In this document: positions 1 to 7,067 of the stretch, piece after piece
How positions within the stretch are numbered: position 1 is the first letter of the stretch
Layout of the letters: the number at the start of each line of letters is the position of its first letter
Source: an uncultured Eubacterium sp.
GTDB lineage: Bacteria; Bacillota; Clostridia; Peptostreptococcales; Anaerovoracaceae
Length of the DNA: 12,647 nt
Assembly (NCBI GenBank): GCA_905193765.1
Contig: CAJJPZ010000056.1
Coordinates: 1 to 12,647, forward strand
Direction of reading: 5' to 3'
Notes under the pieces: model-generated
Databases searched by the model: none
What the model was told of the DNA's origin: nothing
What the model saw: only the letters and a program-made list of their open reading frames with translations
Made by a program: the position numbers and the translations under genes

Positions 1-38
1 ATGCGACATGGAGCAAGGCTTTATTCCTTGTGATTTTT
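1..38 (+). pseudogene. Left-edge remnant of a paralog of the small membrane protein at 486-809
   Basis: The first 34 bases align without gaps to positions 610-643, inside the 107-residue membrane-protein gene; I count 28 of 34 identical, and all six differences are transitions. In the matching frame (codons from position 3) it reads A-T-W-S-K-A-L-F-L-V, against A-A-W-S-R-V-L-F-L-V in the intact gene. After about position 38 the similarity stops. The frame stays open only into a terminator hairpin and ends at 156-158, so this is unlikely to be the end of a working gene. It is probably the cut 3' part of a neighbouring duplicate whose 5' part lies outside the window. Confidence 0.5.
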
Positions 39-58
39 AAACGTACTGAAGAAAAACA

Positions 59-107
59 AGGGGCTGGTGCAGCCAACAGAGGGCAATGCTGCACTAGCCT
101 TTCTTTT
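59..107 (+). terminator. Rho-independent terminator
   Basis: A 12-bp stem pairs 62-73 with 88-99 (GGCTGGTGCAGC with GCTGCACTAGCC, one G-U pair). The loop is 14 nt and TTTCTTTT follows at 100-107. The A-rich stretch just upstream (about 48-59) means it could also act on the other strand. It ends transcription of whatever enters from the left edge. Confidence 0.75.
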
Positions 108-223
108 CAATACACGCCATATGGCTTCAGATTTAAATTTTCACGTGATAATGTGTAACATCTCCGCAGCCGGGGTGTTATATATACAAAGACATGATTA
201 CAGTATAAGAGGAGGTATACAAA

Positions 224-406
224 ATGTATTCTATCGCATCATCATTGTACGGGATAGTGGCTATCGCACTGATAGCTTTTCAGGGTTATTGTCTGTATCT
301 GGGATATAGCTATCCGGTAGTGCTGTTTGGGGTGCTGACCGTGATCGCAGTACTGCTGTCGGTGTACTATTTCTGCATGGACAGGAAAGCGAAGCGGAGC
401 CAGTGA
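224..406 (+). CDS. Small two-helix membrane protein (60 aa), unknown function
   Basis: A 60-residue protein I do not recognise. It has two hydrophobic segments, about residues 5-27 and 31-51, separated by a short Gly/Tyr/Ser/Pro turn. It ends in a short basic tail (D-R-K-A-K-R-S-Q), which by the positive-inside rule suggests both ends face the cytoplasm. The start is well supported by AAGAGGAGG about 8 nt upstream of the ATG. It is followed on the same strand by another small membrane protein and a signal peptidase gene, so it may be part of a small membrane or secretion-related operon. It could be a small accessory protein or a holin-like peptide; no motif decides this. Confidence 0.6.
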   Translation: MYSIASSLYGIVAIALIAFQGYCLYLGYSYPVVLFGVLTVIAVLLSVYYFCMDRKAKRSQ

Positions 407-485
407 CAGACGCAGGCAGGGGGGCGCGGTGTGTGCCTTGTTGATTTTGGAAGATACGGAGTAGAAAGGGACATGGAGGTGGAAC

Positions 486-809
486 ATGAATAGTTTTTTT
501 GATATATCAAGAAGAATACCTAAGAATCCATTGCGAAATATTATCCTTTTGATCATTGTGGCAGGTGGAGGCATAGGTTTTCGCCTTCTCATGGAGGAGG
601 GAGTTCTCGATGCGGCATGGAGCAGGGTTCTGTTCCTTGTGGTCCTGCTGGTCGTATTCCTGATTTTGTTTATGGTGGAACATAAAAATTTATCAGGGAA
701 GACAGGGCCGGGGTTTACGAAAAAAGAACTGGGTGTCTATTTAAGAGTGAATTACCTGATCACATGCCTGGCATTTGTTATATTTACTCTGATTTTGTTT
801 CTTTTTTAG
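486..809 (+). CDS. Small membrane protein (107 aa), three predicted helices
   Basis: The 107-residue product has hydrophobic segments at about residues 18-36, 46-64 and 88-107, with a polar loop (about 65-87, rich in Lys and Gly) before the last helix. The protein ends inside that helix. The start is supported by GGAGGTGG about 5 nt before the ATG. I recognise no family. A shortened, diverged copy of its middle section lies at the left edge of the window, so this gene type has been duplicated here. It lies 49 bp upstream of the signal peptidase gene with no terminator between, so co-transcription is likely. Confidence 0.6.
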   Translation: MNSFFDISRRIPKNPLRNIILLIIVAGGGIGFRLLMEEGVLDAAWSRVLFLVVLLVVFLILFMVEHKNLSGKTGPGFTKKELGVYLRVNYLITCLAFVIFTLILFLF

Positions 810-858
810 ATATAGGAAGATATAAAAATTTTGTACGGCGGGAACCAGGTATTGGATC

Positions 859-1392
859 ATGAAAGCATTTATAAGAGACATCCTGATCGCGGTAGCGATC
901 GTTGCAGTCATAACTATCGTTGTGAAACCTACTATAGTCAAGGAAAGCTCGATGGAACCGACTTTGTATGAAAACAACTATCTTCTGGTGAATAAACTTG
1001 CATATATGTTATCAGATCATCCGGGTTATGGAGATATAATAGTTTTCCATTCAGAGCTTGAAAAAGACGACGGAAGCGGCAAGAAGATGCTTATAAAGCG
1101 TGTTATAGGAGTAGAAGGTGACACTATTGAGATCAAAGGTTATGATGTTTATCGGAACGGTGAGCGATTGAAAGAACCGTACACCATAAGTCTAACTGAA
1201 GGCGAAGTCGAGTCGAATAAAGAATTCCACATGGTGTGCAGCGTGCCGAAAGACAAGCTGTTCGTGATGGGTGACAACAGACCGGTAAGCCTTGACAGCC
1301 GCAGTGACAGCGTCGGTCTGATAGATGAAAAAGCCGTCCTTGGAAAAGCTTTCGTAAGGCTGTATCCGTTCAATGAGATAGGTGGTATATGA
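859..1392 (+). CDS. lepB: Signal peptidase I (S26A family)
   Basis: Membrane-anchored serine peptidase that removes signal peptides from exported proteins on the outer face of the membrane. One N-terminal anchor covers about residues 6-23. The S26 boxes are in order: S-M-E-P-T with nucleophile Ser31; the L-I-K-R-V-I-G box with general-base Lys80; and G-D-N-R-x-x-S-x-D-S-R at 138-148. A length of 177 residues and a single anchor fit the Gram-positive type rather than the longer proteobacterial LepB. The ribosome binding site is weak (a CAGG about 9 nt before the ATG), but no better start fits the anchor. Two small membrane-protein genes precede it and a strong terminator follows. It could be a housekeeping copy or one dedicated to a particular exported product; sequence does not say. 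Confidence 0.93.
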   Translation: MKAFIRDILIAVAIVAVITIVVKPTIVKESSMEPTLYENNYLLVNKLAYMLSDHPGYGDIIVFHSELEKDDGSGKKMLIKRVIGVEGDTIEIKGYDVYRNGERLKEPYTISLTEGEVESNKEFHMVCSVPKDKLFVMGDNRPVSLDSRSDSVGLIDEKAVLGKAFVRLYPFNEIGGI

Positions 1393-1458
1393 CAGCTTGG
1401 CGGAAGGGACCTGTCGGCAGAGCCTTTCCAGCTGAAGCAGTCATAAATTTGATACAGG

Positions 1459-1504
1459 ACAGTTTTGTCGTGGTCGTAAAAGATCGTGACAAAGCTGTTT
1501 TTTT
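1459..1504 (+). terminator. Rho-independent terminator after signal peptidase gene
   Basis: A 13-bp core stem pairs 1463-1475 with 1482-1494 (several G-U pairs, loop GTAAAA). It can be extended outward through 1459-1462 and 1495-1498, and a run of seven T (1498-1504) follows. It lies about 70 bp after the signal peptidase stop. I see nothing else assignable in 1393-1612. Confidence 0.8.
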
Positions 1505-1612
1505 GACAGGAAATATCGTTTTTGCTGTTTTGTGAGTCCAGATAAAAGTTTCATATCAAAATATGCAGCAGAGGTATTTTTGTCATAAAAATCCATTTAA
1601 CCGTGAAATTTG

Positions 1613-1640
1613 TTGACATATTATGGATAAATGGTATAAT
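1613..1640 (+). promoter_or_regulatory. Sigma-A promoter of the Rpn-family relic
   Basis: A perfect -35 TTGACA at 1613-1618 and a perfect -10 TATAAT at 1635-1640 are separated by 16 bp, with a TGn extended -10 element at 1632-1634. The leader to the start codon at 1757 is roughly 110 nt. The best-looking promoter in the window drives a broken gene. Confidence 0.8.
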
Positions 1641-1756
1641 GTAAATAAATTACATATAATGAAAAAAATAAAATGAATATGCTGGCTGATACCGGGAAAG
1701 CGTGAGAAAAATCATTTGTTCATAACATCTGAAAGGGTTATAATGAAAGGAGAAAA

Positions 1757-2386
1757 ATGGAGAAAATAAAGGAGTTAAAGGATCTGGATCTGGTGGACAG
1801 ATTTCTTTTCGCCGAGGTGATGGAGGACGAGGGATCCCTCGCTGACGTCCTCGAGATCATTTTGGGCAGGGAAGTCGTGCTGAAAGGACTGCCGCAGGTG
1901 GAAAAGGAATTCAGGAAAAATGTATGGAGCAGACAGGTCAGGCTGGATGTATGCACGAAGGATGTTTTTGATAATGTGTATGATACAGAAGTCCAGAAAA
2001 GGAAGACCCATGGGCTGCCACAGCGGACGAGATTCTATAATGGAGTGATAGACTGCAAACTCCTGGAGCCCGGGGATGATTATATAAAGCGGTGTGCGAT
2101 CCTTATCGATTTTGGAAGATATAAAACCGTTTGTCAATGGATCTCTACGGGGGTATAATAAAAAAACAGCAGGATCAAAGATAGCGAGGAGATAGGGATA
2201 AAGTTTATGAACGAATGGGAAGAAAAAATGCTGGAACGTAAGGAAGGCAGAGAGGAAGGCGAACGGACAAAGCAGCGGGAGATCGCTGAGAAGATGATCG
2301 CAATGGGCATGGATATCCCGACAGTTTCTGAGGCTACCGATCTGAGCGAGGATGAGGTGCGTGAGCTTAAGAACGCAGCTCGATAA
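1757..2386 (+). pseudogene. Rpn/PD-(D/E)XK nuclease family transposase-like gene, decayed
   Basis: Intact members of this family (recombination-promoting nuclease, often annotated PD-(D/E)XK transposase) are roughly 250-330 residues. Here the first 133 codons are open (1757-2158), starting after a good AAAGGAG ribosome site. They carry the nuclease core: R-L-D-V with Asp64, and T-E-V-Q-K-R with Glu78 and Gln80. Two stops in a row (2156-2161) then close the frame. In the same frame, from 2162 to the TAA at 2384-2386, follows a typical family C-terminus: E-W-E-E-K-M, an E-G-R-E-E-G repeat, then a small helical motif with the sequence G-M-D-I-P. The middle of the domain is missing, and the residues just before the stops do not look like the family. 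I infer an internal deletion or replacement plus stops. The first 133 aa could still be translated, as could a 59-aa product from the ATG at 2207. Confidence 0.75.
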
Positions 2387-2464
2387 AAACAACTTTTTAT
2401 AGTGGTTTTGATGTACCCGGCGGAAGGCACCGGTAGAAAGTGATATCAAAACAGTCACATTGAT

Positions 2465-2504
2465 GACCCGTTAGCGACTTGACAAGTCGCTGGCGGGTCG
2501 TTTT
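2465..2504 (+). terminator. Rho-independent terminator after the Rpn relic
   Basis: A 16-bp uninterrupted stem pairs 2465-2480 with 2484-2499 (two G-U pairs) across a 3-nt GAC loop, followed by GTTTTAT. The T-run is short but the stem is very stable. It isolates the following sigma-54 operon from upstream transcription. Confidence 0.7.
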
Positions 2505-2570
2505 ATAACCTGTCGAAAAAATGAGTATTTTCAACAGTATTCAAAATATACAGAACAAACCAACCCTTTA

Positions 2571-2663
2571 GTGACTTGAAATCAGATATGCGATATGATG
2601 GTCACATACAGGACTGTTGGGCCGTGATCAGGTGACATGAACCTGGAATTGCAGTAATTGCAA
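2571..2663 (+). promoter_or_regulatory. Candidate activator-binding region (UAS) for the sigma-54 promoter
   Basis: The gene-free stretch 2505-2766 holds several symmetric sites upstream of the sigma-54 promoter. They are TTGCA-N5-TGCAA (2649-2663), CAGGT-N7-ACCTG (2629-2645), and the pentamer GTGAC or its complement at 2571, 2601 and 2632, spaced 30 and 31 bp apart. Relative to a start near 2726 they lie at about -65 to -155, where enhancer-binding proteins usually bind. Which of them, if any, the regulator encoded at 4111 recognises is inference. Confidence 0.3.
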
Positions 2664-2698
2664 CGTCAACAGGGTTTGCGGCAGGTTGTGAAAGATCA

Positions 2699-2715
2699 TT
2701 GGCACAGTATTTGCT
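2699..2715 (+). promoter_or_regulatory. Sigma-54 (RpoN/SigL) -24/-12 promoter
   Basis: The sequence TTGGCACAGTATTTGCT matches the sigma-54 consensus TGGCAC-N5-TTGC[A/T] at every conserved base, with the invariant GG (2701-2702) and GC (2713-2714) correctly spaced. Transcription should start near 2726, about 40 nt before the transporter ATG at 2767. A sigma-54 activator gene two positions downstream supports the assignment strongly. No competing sigma-A promoter is evident between 2505 and 2766. Confidence 0.88.
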
Positions 2716-2766
2716 CTATTAGCAGGTGAATTTATTGTTCAATGATTTTTCAGGAGGTAATTTATT

Positions 2767-4038
2767 ATGAATGACAAGATTCAACTGAAACAGGACGGCC
2801 GGTTCTTTTTCGGCTGGTGGATCGTATTCCTGGGATTCTGTCTGATGCTTCTGGCGTATGTGGGATTCGCATCGCTGACAAGCGTGTTCGTCATCCCGGT
2901 AACGGAAGCTCTCGGCGTAGGACGCGGACAGTGGATGCTGTACATGACCATCCAGGCTCTGGTAGGCGTGGTGGCGTCCCCGATACTGGGCAAGCTGATG
3001 CAGAAGGGCAGTGTTAAGAAATGGGTATCCATCGGATGCCTCTGCGGCGCTGTCGCATACGTGATTTTTTCACAGTCACACTCGCTGACAGGATTCTATA
3101 TCGGCGCACTGTTCATCGGTGTCGGCTTTGCAGCATGCGCACCTATGCCGGTATCGATCCTCATCAACTCGTGGTTCGGGGGCAAAGTCAAGGGAACTGC
3201 ATCAGGTATAGCCTTCGTCGGAAGCGGACTTGGCGGATTCATCCTCTCGCCGCTGCTCAACTCAGCGATAACAGCAGGTGGATATTCGGCAGGATACCTG
3301 GTACTGGCAGGCGTATATCTTGTGATACTCCTTCCGATGACTCTCCTTCTTGCAGTCAAGAACCCGGAGGACAAAGGATTCAGAAGGATGGGCGAGACTG
3401 AGACAGAAGTTGTCGATAACAGCAGCGATCATGAGAAGAGAGGTATGACAGCAGGACAGGCCATGAAGACAGGCGAATTCTGGCTGGCAATAATCTCATG
3501 CATCATGGTAGTTTTCGCATCGTCAGCTATCCTGATGAACGACATCGGCTATTACGTGGAATGTGGCATCGATGCTGCAAAGGCGGCATCATACCACGGT
3601 ATCATGCTGGGACTGCTGCTTTTCGGTAAGCCGATCATAGGCCTCGTGACAGACAAGCTGGGTATCAGAGTCAGTGCACCGCTGTCCACCTTCATATTCG
3701 CAGCGACATTCCTGGTGATGTTCCTCTTCGGCGGATCCCCTGGAATACTGGTGGCAGGCGTATGCATATGCTACTGTCTGGGAGCCCCTTCCATAACAGT
3801 AGTTCCGCCGCTTCTGATCAACGGCATGTTTGGCGAGAAGGACTACGGCACACTGGTAGGATACATCAACATGGCAACATCCATCGGCGGAGCCTTCGGA
3901 GCGACTATAGCAGCATTCATATACGACGCTACAGGCAGCTATGTAGCATTCTGGGGCGTGGCAACGATAGGCGTGGCCATCGCAGCCGTGCTCAGGATAA
4001 TATGCTTCGCGATTAACAAAAAGAACAGGAACTGGTAA
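2767..4038 (+). CDS. MFS transporter (12-TM, OFA/monocarboxylate-like)
   Basis: A 423-residue integral membrane permease of the major facilitator superfamily. It has two sets of about six hydrophobic helices joined by a polar charged loop at about residues 198-236. The N-terminal half carries an MFS-like loop 2-3 (G-K-L-M-Q-K-G-S-V-K-K, near 75-85) and a G-x-x-x-G-x-G-x-G-G stretch around helix 5 (147-157). The general look is of the oxalate/formate and monocarboxylate antiporter branch, but substrate cannot be read from this. The start is supported by CAGGAGGT 8-9 nt upstream. It is the first gene after the sigma-54 promoter and is followed by a regulator and two amidohydrolases. I infer that it imports the substrate that these enzymes cleave, or exchanges substrate for product. 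Confidence 0.85.
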   Translation: MNDKIQLKQDGRFFFGWWIVFLGFCLMLLAYVGFASLTSVFVIPVTEALGVGRGQWMLYMTIQALVGVVASPILGKLMQKGSVKKWVSIGCLCGAVAYVIFSQSHSLTGFYIGALFIGVGFAACAPMPVSILINSWFGGKVKGTASGIAFVGSGLGGFILSPLLNSAITAGGYSAGYLVLAGVYLVILLPMTLLLAVKNPEDKGFRRMGETETEVVDNSSDHEKRGMTAGQAMKTGEFWLAIISCIMVVFASSAILMNDIGYYVECGIDAAKAASYHGIMLGLLLFGKPIIGLVTDKLGIRVSAPLSTFIFAATFLVMFLFGGSPGILVAGVCICYCLGAPSITVVPPLLINGMFGEKDYGTLVGYINMATSIGGAFGATIAAFIYDATGSYVAFWGVATIGVAIAAVLRIICFAINKKNRNW

Positions 4039-4110
4039 AATAAACATATGATGCTGTTCTAATGCATAATCCCGGACGAAGACGGACCGGGAGCAGAAAG
4101 GAAAAATCAT

Positions 4111-5607
4111 ATGGCAGATATCAAAGACAGACTGGCTGACATCCTGGGACTTGACAGCCGGTGTTCAGAAGAAGAAATCATAAAAGCAGTGGAAGATCTG
4201 AGATCCAGCGAGGAAATGCTGAACCTGGCGATAGACAACTCTGTTGACAGTTTCAGCATAGCCGACAGCAAGGGTATATTCATAAAGGTGAATGATACAT
4301 TCGCCAGCTATACCGGCATCTCAAAGGAAGAGGCCGAAGGAACCAGCACAGTGGACTTCGTGGCGGAAGGCAGCTACGGACCGGATTCAGCTATAATGCT
4401 GGCCATAAAGGAACGAAAACGCGTGGCGGTCCTCCAGTCAGGAAAAGTGCGGAATTTAAGTGAAATATCCGCAGACGGAATCAAGGCTCACGATGAGGCG
4501 ATAGCCATATCCACACCTGTCTTTGATGAGGATGGCAACATAATATATGTTGTTTCCAATGCCCGTTTCCTCGGCGAGCTGGAGCTGCTGAAGAAATACC
4601 TGGACAACACCAGGTCTGCCAGTGATGAGGAACAGCTTAAAAACAAAAAGAAAATGATATGGAAAAGTTCCAAGATGAAGGCGATACTCAATCTCGTCAG
4701 GGTGGTGGCACCGACGGATTCGAGCGTCATGATATCAGGTGAGACAGGGACAGGCAAAAGTATGCTGGCAAGATATATACATGAGCAGAGCAGACGCAGA
4801 GACAAAGCGTTTGTGGAGATAAACTGCGCCGCCATCCCTGAAAACCTCATAGAATCAGAACTTTTCGGTTATGAAAGCGGTGCATTTACCGGTGCAAGCC
4901 AGAAAGGCAAGAAAGGTCTTATGGAGATCGCTGACGGAGGGACTCTGTTCCTTGACGAGATCGGCGATATGCCGCTGAGCCTGCAGGCAAAGCTGCTGCA
5001 ATGCCTGCAGAACAGATCTTTCACAAGAGTAGGCGGCGAGAAAAGGATAGATGTGGATATCCGTCTGATAACAGCAACGAATATGGATCTTGAAAAGATG
5101 GTGCAGGAAGGTAATTTCCGTAACGAGCTCTACTACAGGATAAACGTGGTACCGATAAACCTGCCGCGGCTCAGTGAACGCCGTGAGGATTTTCAGATGA
5201 TAGCCGATGTGTCCATGGACAGGTTCACGCAGCGGTACGACAAAGAAGTCGTGCTGTCGAGGGAAGCCAGACAGATCATGGAGGAATATTCCTGGCCGGG
5301 GAACATACGCGAACTGGAGAACACAGTGGAGCGTCTCGTTGTGACGAACAGGAATGGTGTGATACTGCCGGCGGATCTCCCGTCCAAGATCACCGCTGAA
5401 AACAATAAATACAGCGGAGGAGTCATGATAGATGACATAATCCCGCTGAAAAAAGCCACCGAGGAAATAGAAAAACAGCTCATCAGTGCTGCATACAGCA
5501 GATACGGCAGCAGCTACAAGGTTGCCAGGGCTCTCGGAATAAGTCAGTCGGCAGCCAGCAGAAAGATAATAAAATACCTGAAAGACAGCAGTGATGAGGA
5601 TAAATGA
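4111..5607 (+). CDS. Sigma-54-dependent transcriptional activator (PAS-AAA+-HTH)
   Basis: A 498-residue bacterial enhancer-binding protein that uses ATP hydrolysis to open sigma-54 promoter complexes. Domains in order: a short charged N-terminus; a PAS sensor (about 35-150), which probably binds a small ligand; an AAA+ domain (about 183-410) with Walker A G-E-T-G-T-G-K-S at 210-217, the sigma-54 contact loop G-A-F-T-G-A at 257-262, Walker B with D282-E283, a sensor I T-A-T-N at 321-324 and an arginine-finger region near 337-343; and a C-terminal Fis/TyrR-type helix-turn-helix at about 468-490. All key residues are present. There is no receiver domain, so it is not a two-component response regulator. 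AAAGGA precedes the ATG. It lies 72 bp after the transporter and 24 bp before the first amidohydrolase, so it is probably made from the promoter it activates. Confidence 0.93.
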   Translation: MADIKDRLADILGLDSRCSEEEIIKAVEDLRSSEEMLNLAIDNSVDSFSIADSKGIFIKVNDTFASYTGISKEEAEGTSTVDFVAEGSYGPDSAIMLAIKERKRVAVLQSGKVRNLSEISADGIKAHDEAIAISTPVFDEDGNIIYVVSNARFLGELELLKKYLDNTRSASDEEQLKNKKKMIWKSSKMKAILNLVRVVAPTDSSVMISGETGTGKSMLARYIHEQSRRRDKAFVEINCAAIPENLIESELFGYESGAFTGASQKGKKGLMEIADGGTLFLDEIGDMPLSLQAKLLQCLQNRSFTRVGGEKRIDVDIRLITATNMDLEKMVQEGNFRNELYYRINVVPINLPRLSERREDFQMIADVSMDRFTQRYDKEVVLSREARQIMEEYSWPGNIRELENTVERLVVTNRNGVILPADLPSKITAENNKYSGGVMIDDIIPLKKATEEIEKQLISAAYSRYGSSYKVARALGISQSAASRKIIKYLKDSSDEDK

Positions 5608-5631
5608 TTTGTTGTTACAGAGGTAGATGAC

Positions 5632-7047
5632 ATGAACAGAAATGAAAGCAAACAATGGCTGATAGATCATATAGAAGAAAATAAAGAGGAATTCTGCAGT
5701 GCCTCTCTTGATATATGGAACCATCCTGAACTGGCACTGCAGGAACACTTTGCAGCGGAAACTCTGACGAAACTGCTGGAAAGCAACGGGTTCCGCGTGC
5801 AGAGAGGTGTGGCGGGTATGCCTACAGCCTTCGTGGCAGAGTACGGAGAAGGCAGACCAGTTATAGGATTCAGTGCTGAATACGATGCCCTGCCGGGTCT
5901 TTCCCAGAAGAACGACTCCAATTTCCACGATCCGGTGGTGAATGGTGCACCGGGACATGGATGCGGACACAATCTGCTGTCCATAGGAGGCGTACAGGCG
6001 GCATCAGCACTGAAGCGTCTGATGGAGAAGGAAGGGCTCAAGGGCACGATACGGCTGTTCGGGACTCCGGCAGAAGAAATCTGCGTCGGCAAGCCGTTCA
6101 TGGCCAGAGCAGGCCTTTTCGAAGGTCTGGATGCAGTGGTCGACTGGCATCCTGCACATACCAACACATCAGGATATCGTGACTGCCCTGCATACTTCAA
6201 TGTCAGGTACAACTTCACAGGCAAGGCATCTCACGGCAACGCACCGTGGAGAGGCATCAGTGCCCTGGACAGTGCCATGCTCATGGGGCATGCCATAGAG
6301 ATAATGCGTGAACATATAGAGCCGGGCAGCAAGGAGAGACCTACAACGATAAACTATGCGTTCCCTGACTGCGGCAATGCATATCCTGTAGTCGTGCCGG
6401 ACAGAGCGACCATATGGGTGGTAGGAAGATTTGCCAGTGCAGCGCAGCTCAAAGATGTCCTGGGAAAAATCAGGAACGCTGCAGAGGGCTGTGCCATGGC
6501 GACAGGCACGACTGTTGAGGAGGAATTTGCAGCAGCCACTCACAATATGATACCTAACAAGGTGATCTCCGAAGATATATATGAAAACTTCATGATCGTG
6601 GGCGCACCGGACTATTCCGATCAGGATCAGGCGGCCGCGAAGGAAATACAGAAATCAATGGGCTGCGAGCCGACAGGCTATAACGGATATCTTGATCCTG
6701 TGAAAGAGTCAAGTCAGCCTGTAACGGATGCCTCCGAATACAGCTGGTTCGCGCCACTGGGATTTTTCAACGTGGCACTGAGTCCGTCGGTTGAATGCTC
6801 AGGTCACAACTGGGCCGTGTGCCGTCTGGCAGGATCGGATATCGGCATGAAGACAGCTGTAACAGCGTCAAAGGTGCTGGCGCTGACAGCATATGATCTC
6901 ATGACAGAACCGGAGCTTCTTGCCAGAGCACAGGCTGAGAACAGGGAACGTCTGGGAGGACAGACGTATGAATCCATGATACCGGAAGGAATCGAACCGG
7001 ATCTGGATACCAACAAAGACATAATGGAAAAATTCAATAAAAAGTAA
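5632..7047 (+). CDS. M20 family amidohydrolase, AbgB-like (copy 1)
   Basis: A 471-residue cytoplasmic metallohydrolase of the M20D/AbgB group (E. coli AbgB is the B subunit of p-aminobenzoyl-glutamate hydrolase, of similar length). The two-metal site is complete: G-H-G-C-G-H-N with Cys111 and His113, P-A-E-E with Glu148 and Glu149, D-W-H-P with His173, and the late G-H-N-W with His392. A lid/dimerisation domain (about 190-310) carries S-H-G-N-A-P-W-R with His201, which in this family helps bind the substrate of the partner subunit. No signal peptide is seen. AGAGG lies about 8 nt before the ATG. It is 24 bp after the regulator and 20 bp before its paralog, hence the same operon. The likely reaction is hydrolysis of an N-acyl or aminoacyl amide bond; the substrate is unknown, and p-aminobenzoyl-glutamate is only one candidate. 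Confidence 0.88.
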   Translation: MNRNESKQWLIDHIEENKEEFCSASLDIWNHPELALQEHFAAETLTKLLESNGFRVQRGVAGMPTAFVAEYGEGRPVIGFSAEYDALPGLSQKNDSNFHDPVVNGAPGHGCGHNLLSIGGVQAASALKRLMEKEGLKGTIRLFGTPAEEICVGKPFMARAGLFEGLDAVVDWHPAHTNTSGYRDCPAYFNVRYNFTGKASHGNAPWRGISALDSAMLMGHAIEIMREHIEPGSKERPTTINYAFPDCGNAYPVVVPDRATIWVVGRFASAAQLKDVLGKIRNAAEGCAMATGTTVEEEFAAATHNMIPNKVISEDIYENFMIVGAPDYSDQDQAAAKEIQKSMGCEPTGYNGYLDPVKESSQPVTDASEYSWFAPLGFFNVALSPSVECSGHNWAVCRLAGSDIGMKTAVTASKVLALTAYDLMTEPELLARAQAENRERLGGQTYESMIPEGIEPDLDTNKDIMEKFNKK

Positions 7048-7067
7048 AATAACAGGGGGAGCTTGAA

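Noticed and set aside
67..309. 80-codon frame overlapping the first small gene
   Set aside because: It starts inside a terminator hairpin, has no ribosome site, and overlaps the well-started 60-aa gene.
1775..2458. 227-codon minus-strand frame over the Rpn relic
   Set aside because: The plus strand carries recognisable family sequence on both sides of the stops plus a promoter; the minus-strand product resembles nothing.
4067..4095. Hairpin TCCCGG...CCGGGA between the transporter and regulator genes
   Set aside because: Only about 6 bp of stem and no T-run, so it is not a terminator; it might be an mRNA stability element, but there is no support.
4855..5970. Long open frame of 371 codons on the minus strand
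   Set aside because: It lies antisense across the activator gene and the start of the first M20 gene, both with complete motifs. Its translation has no recognisable domain.
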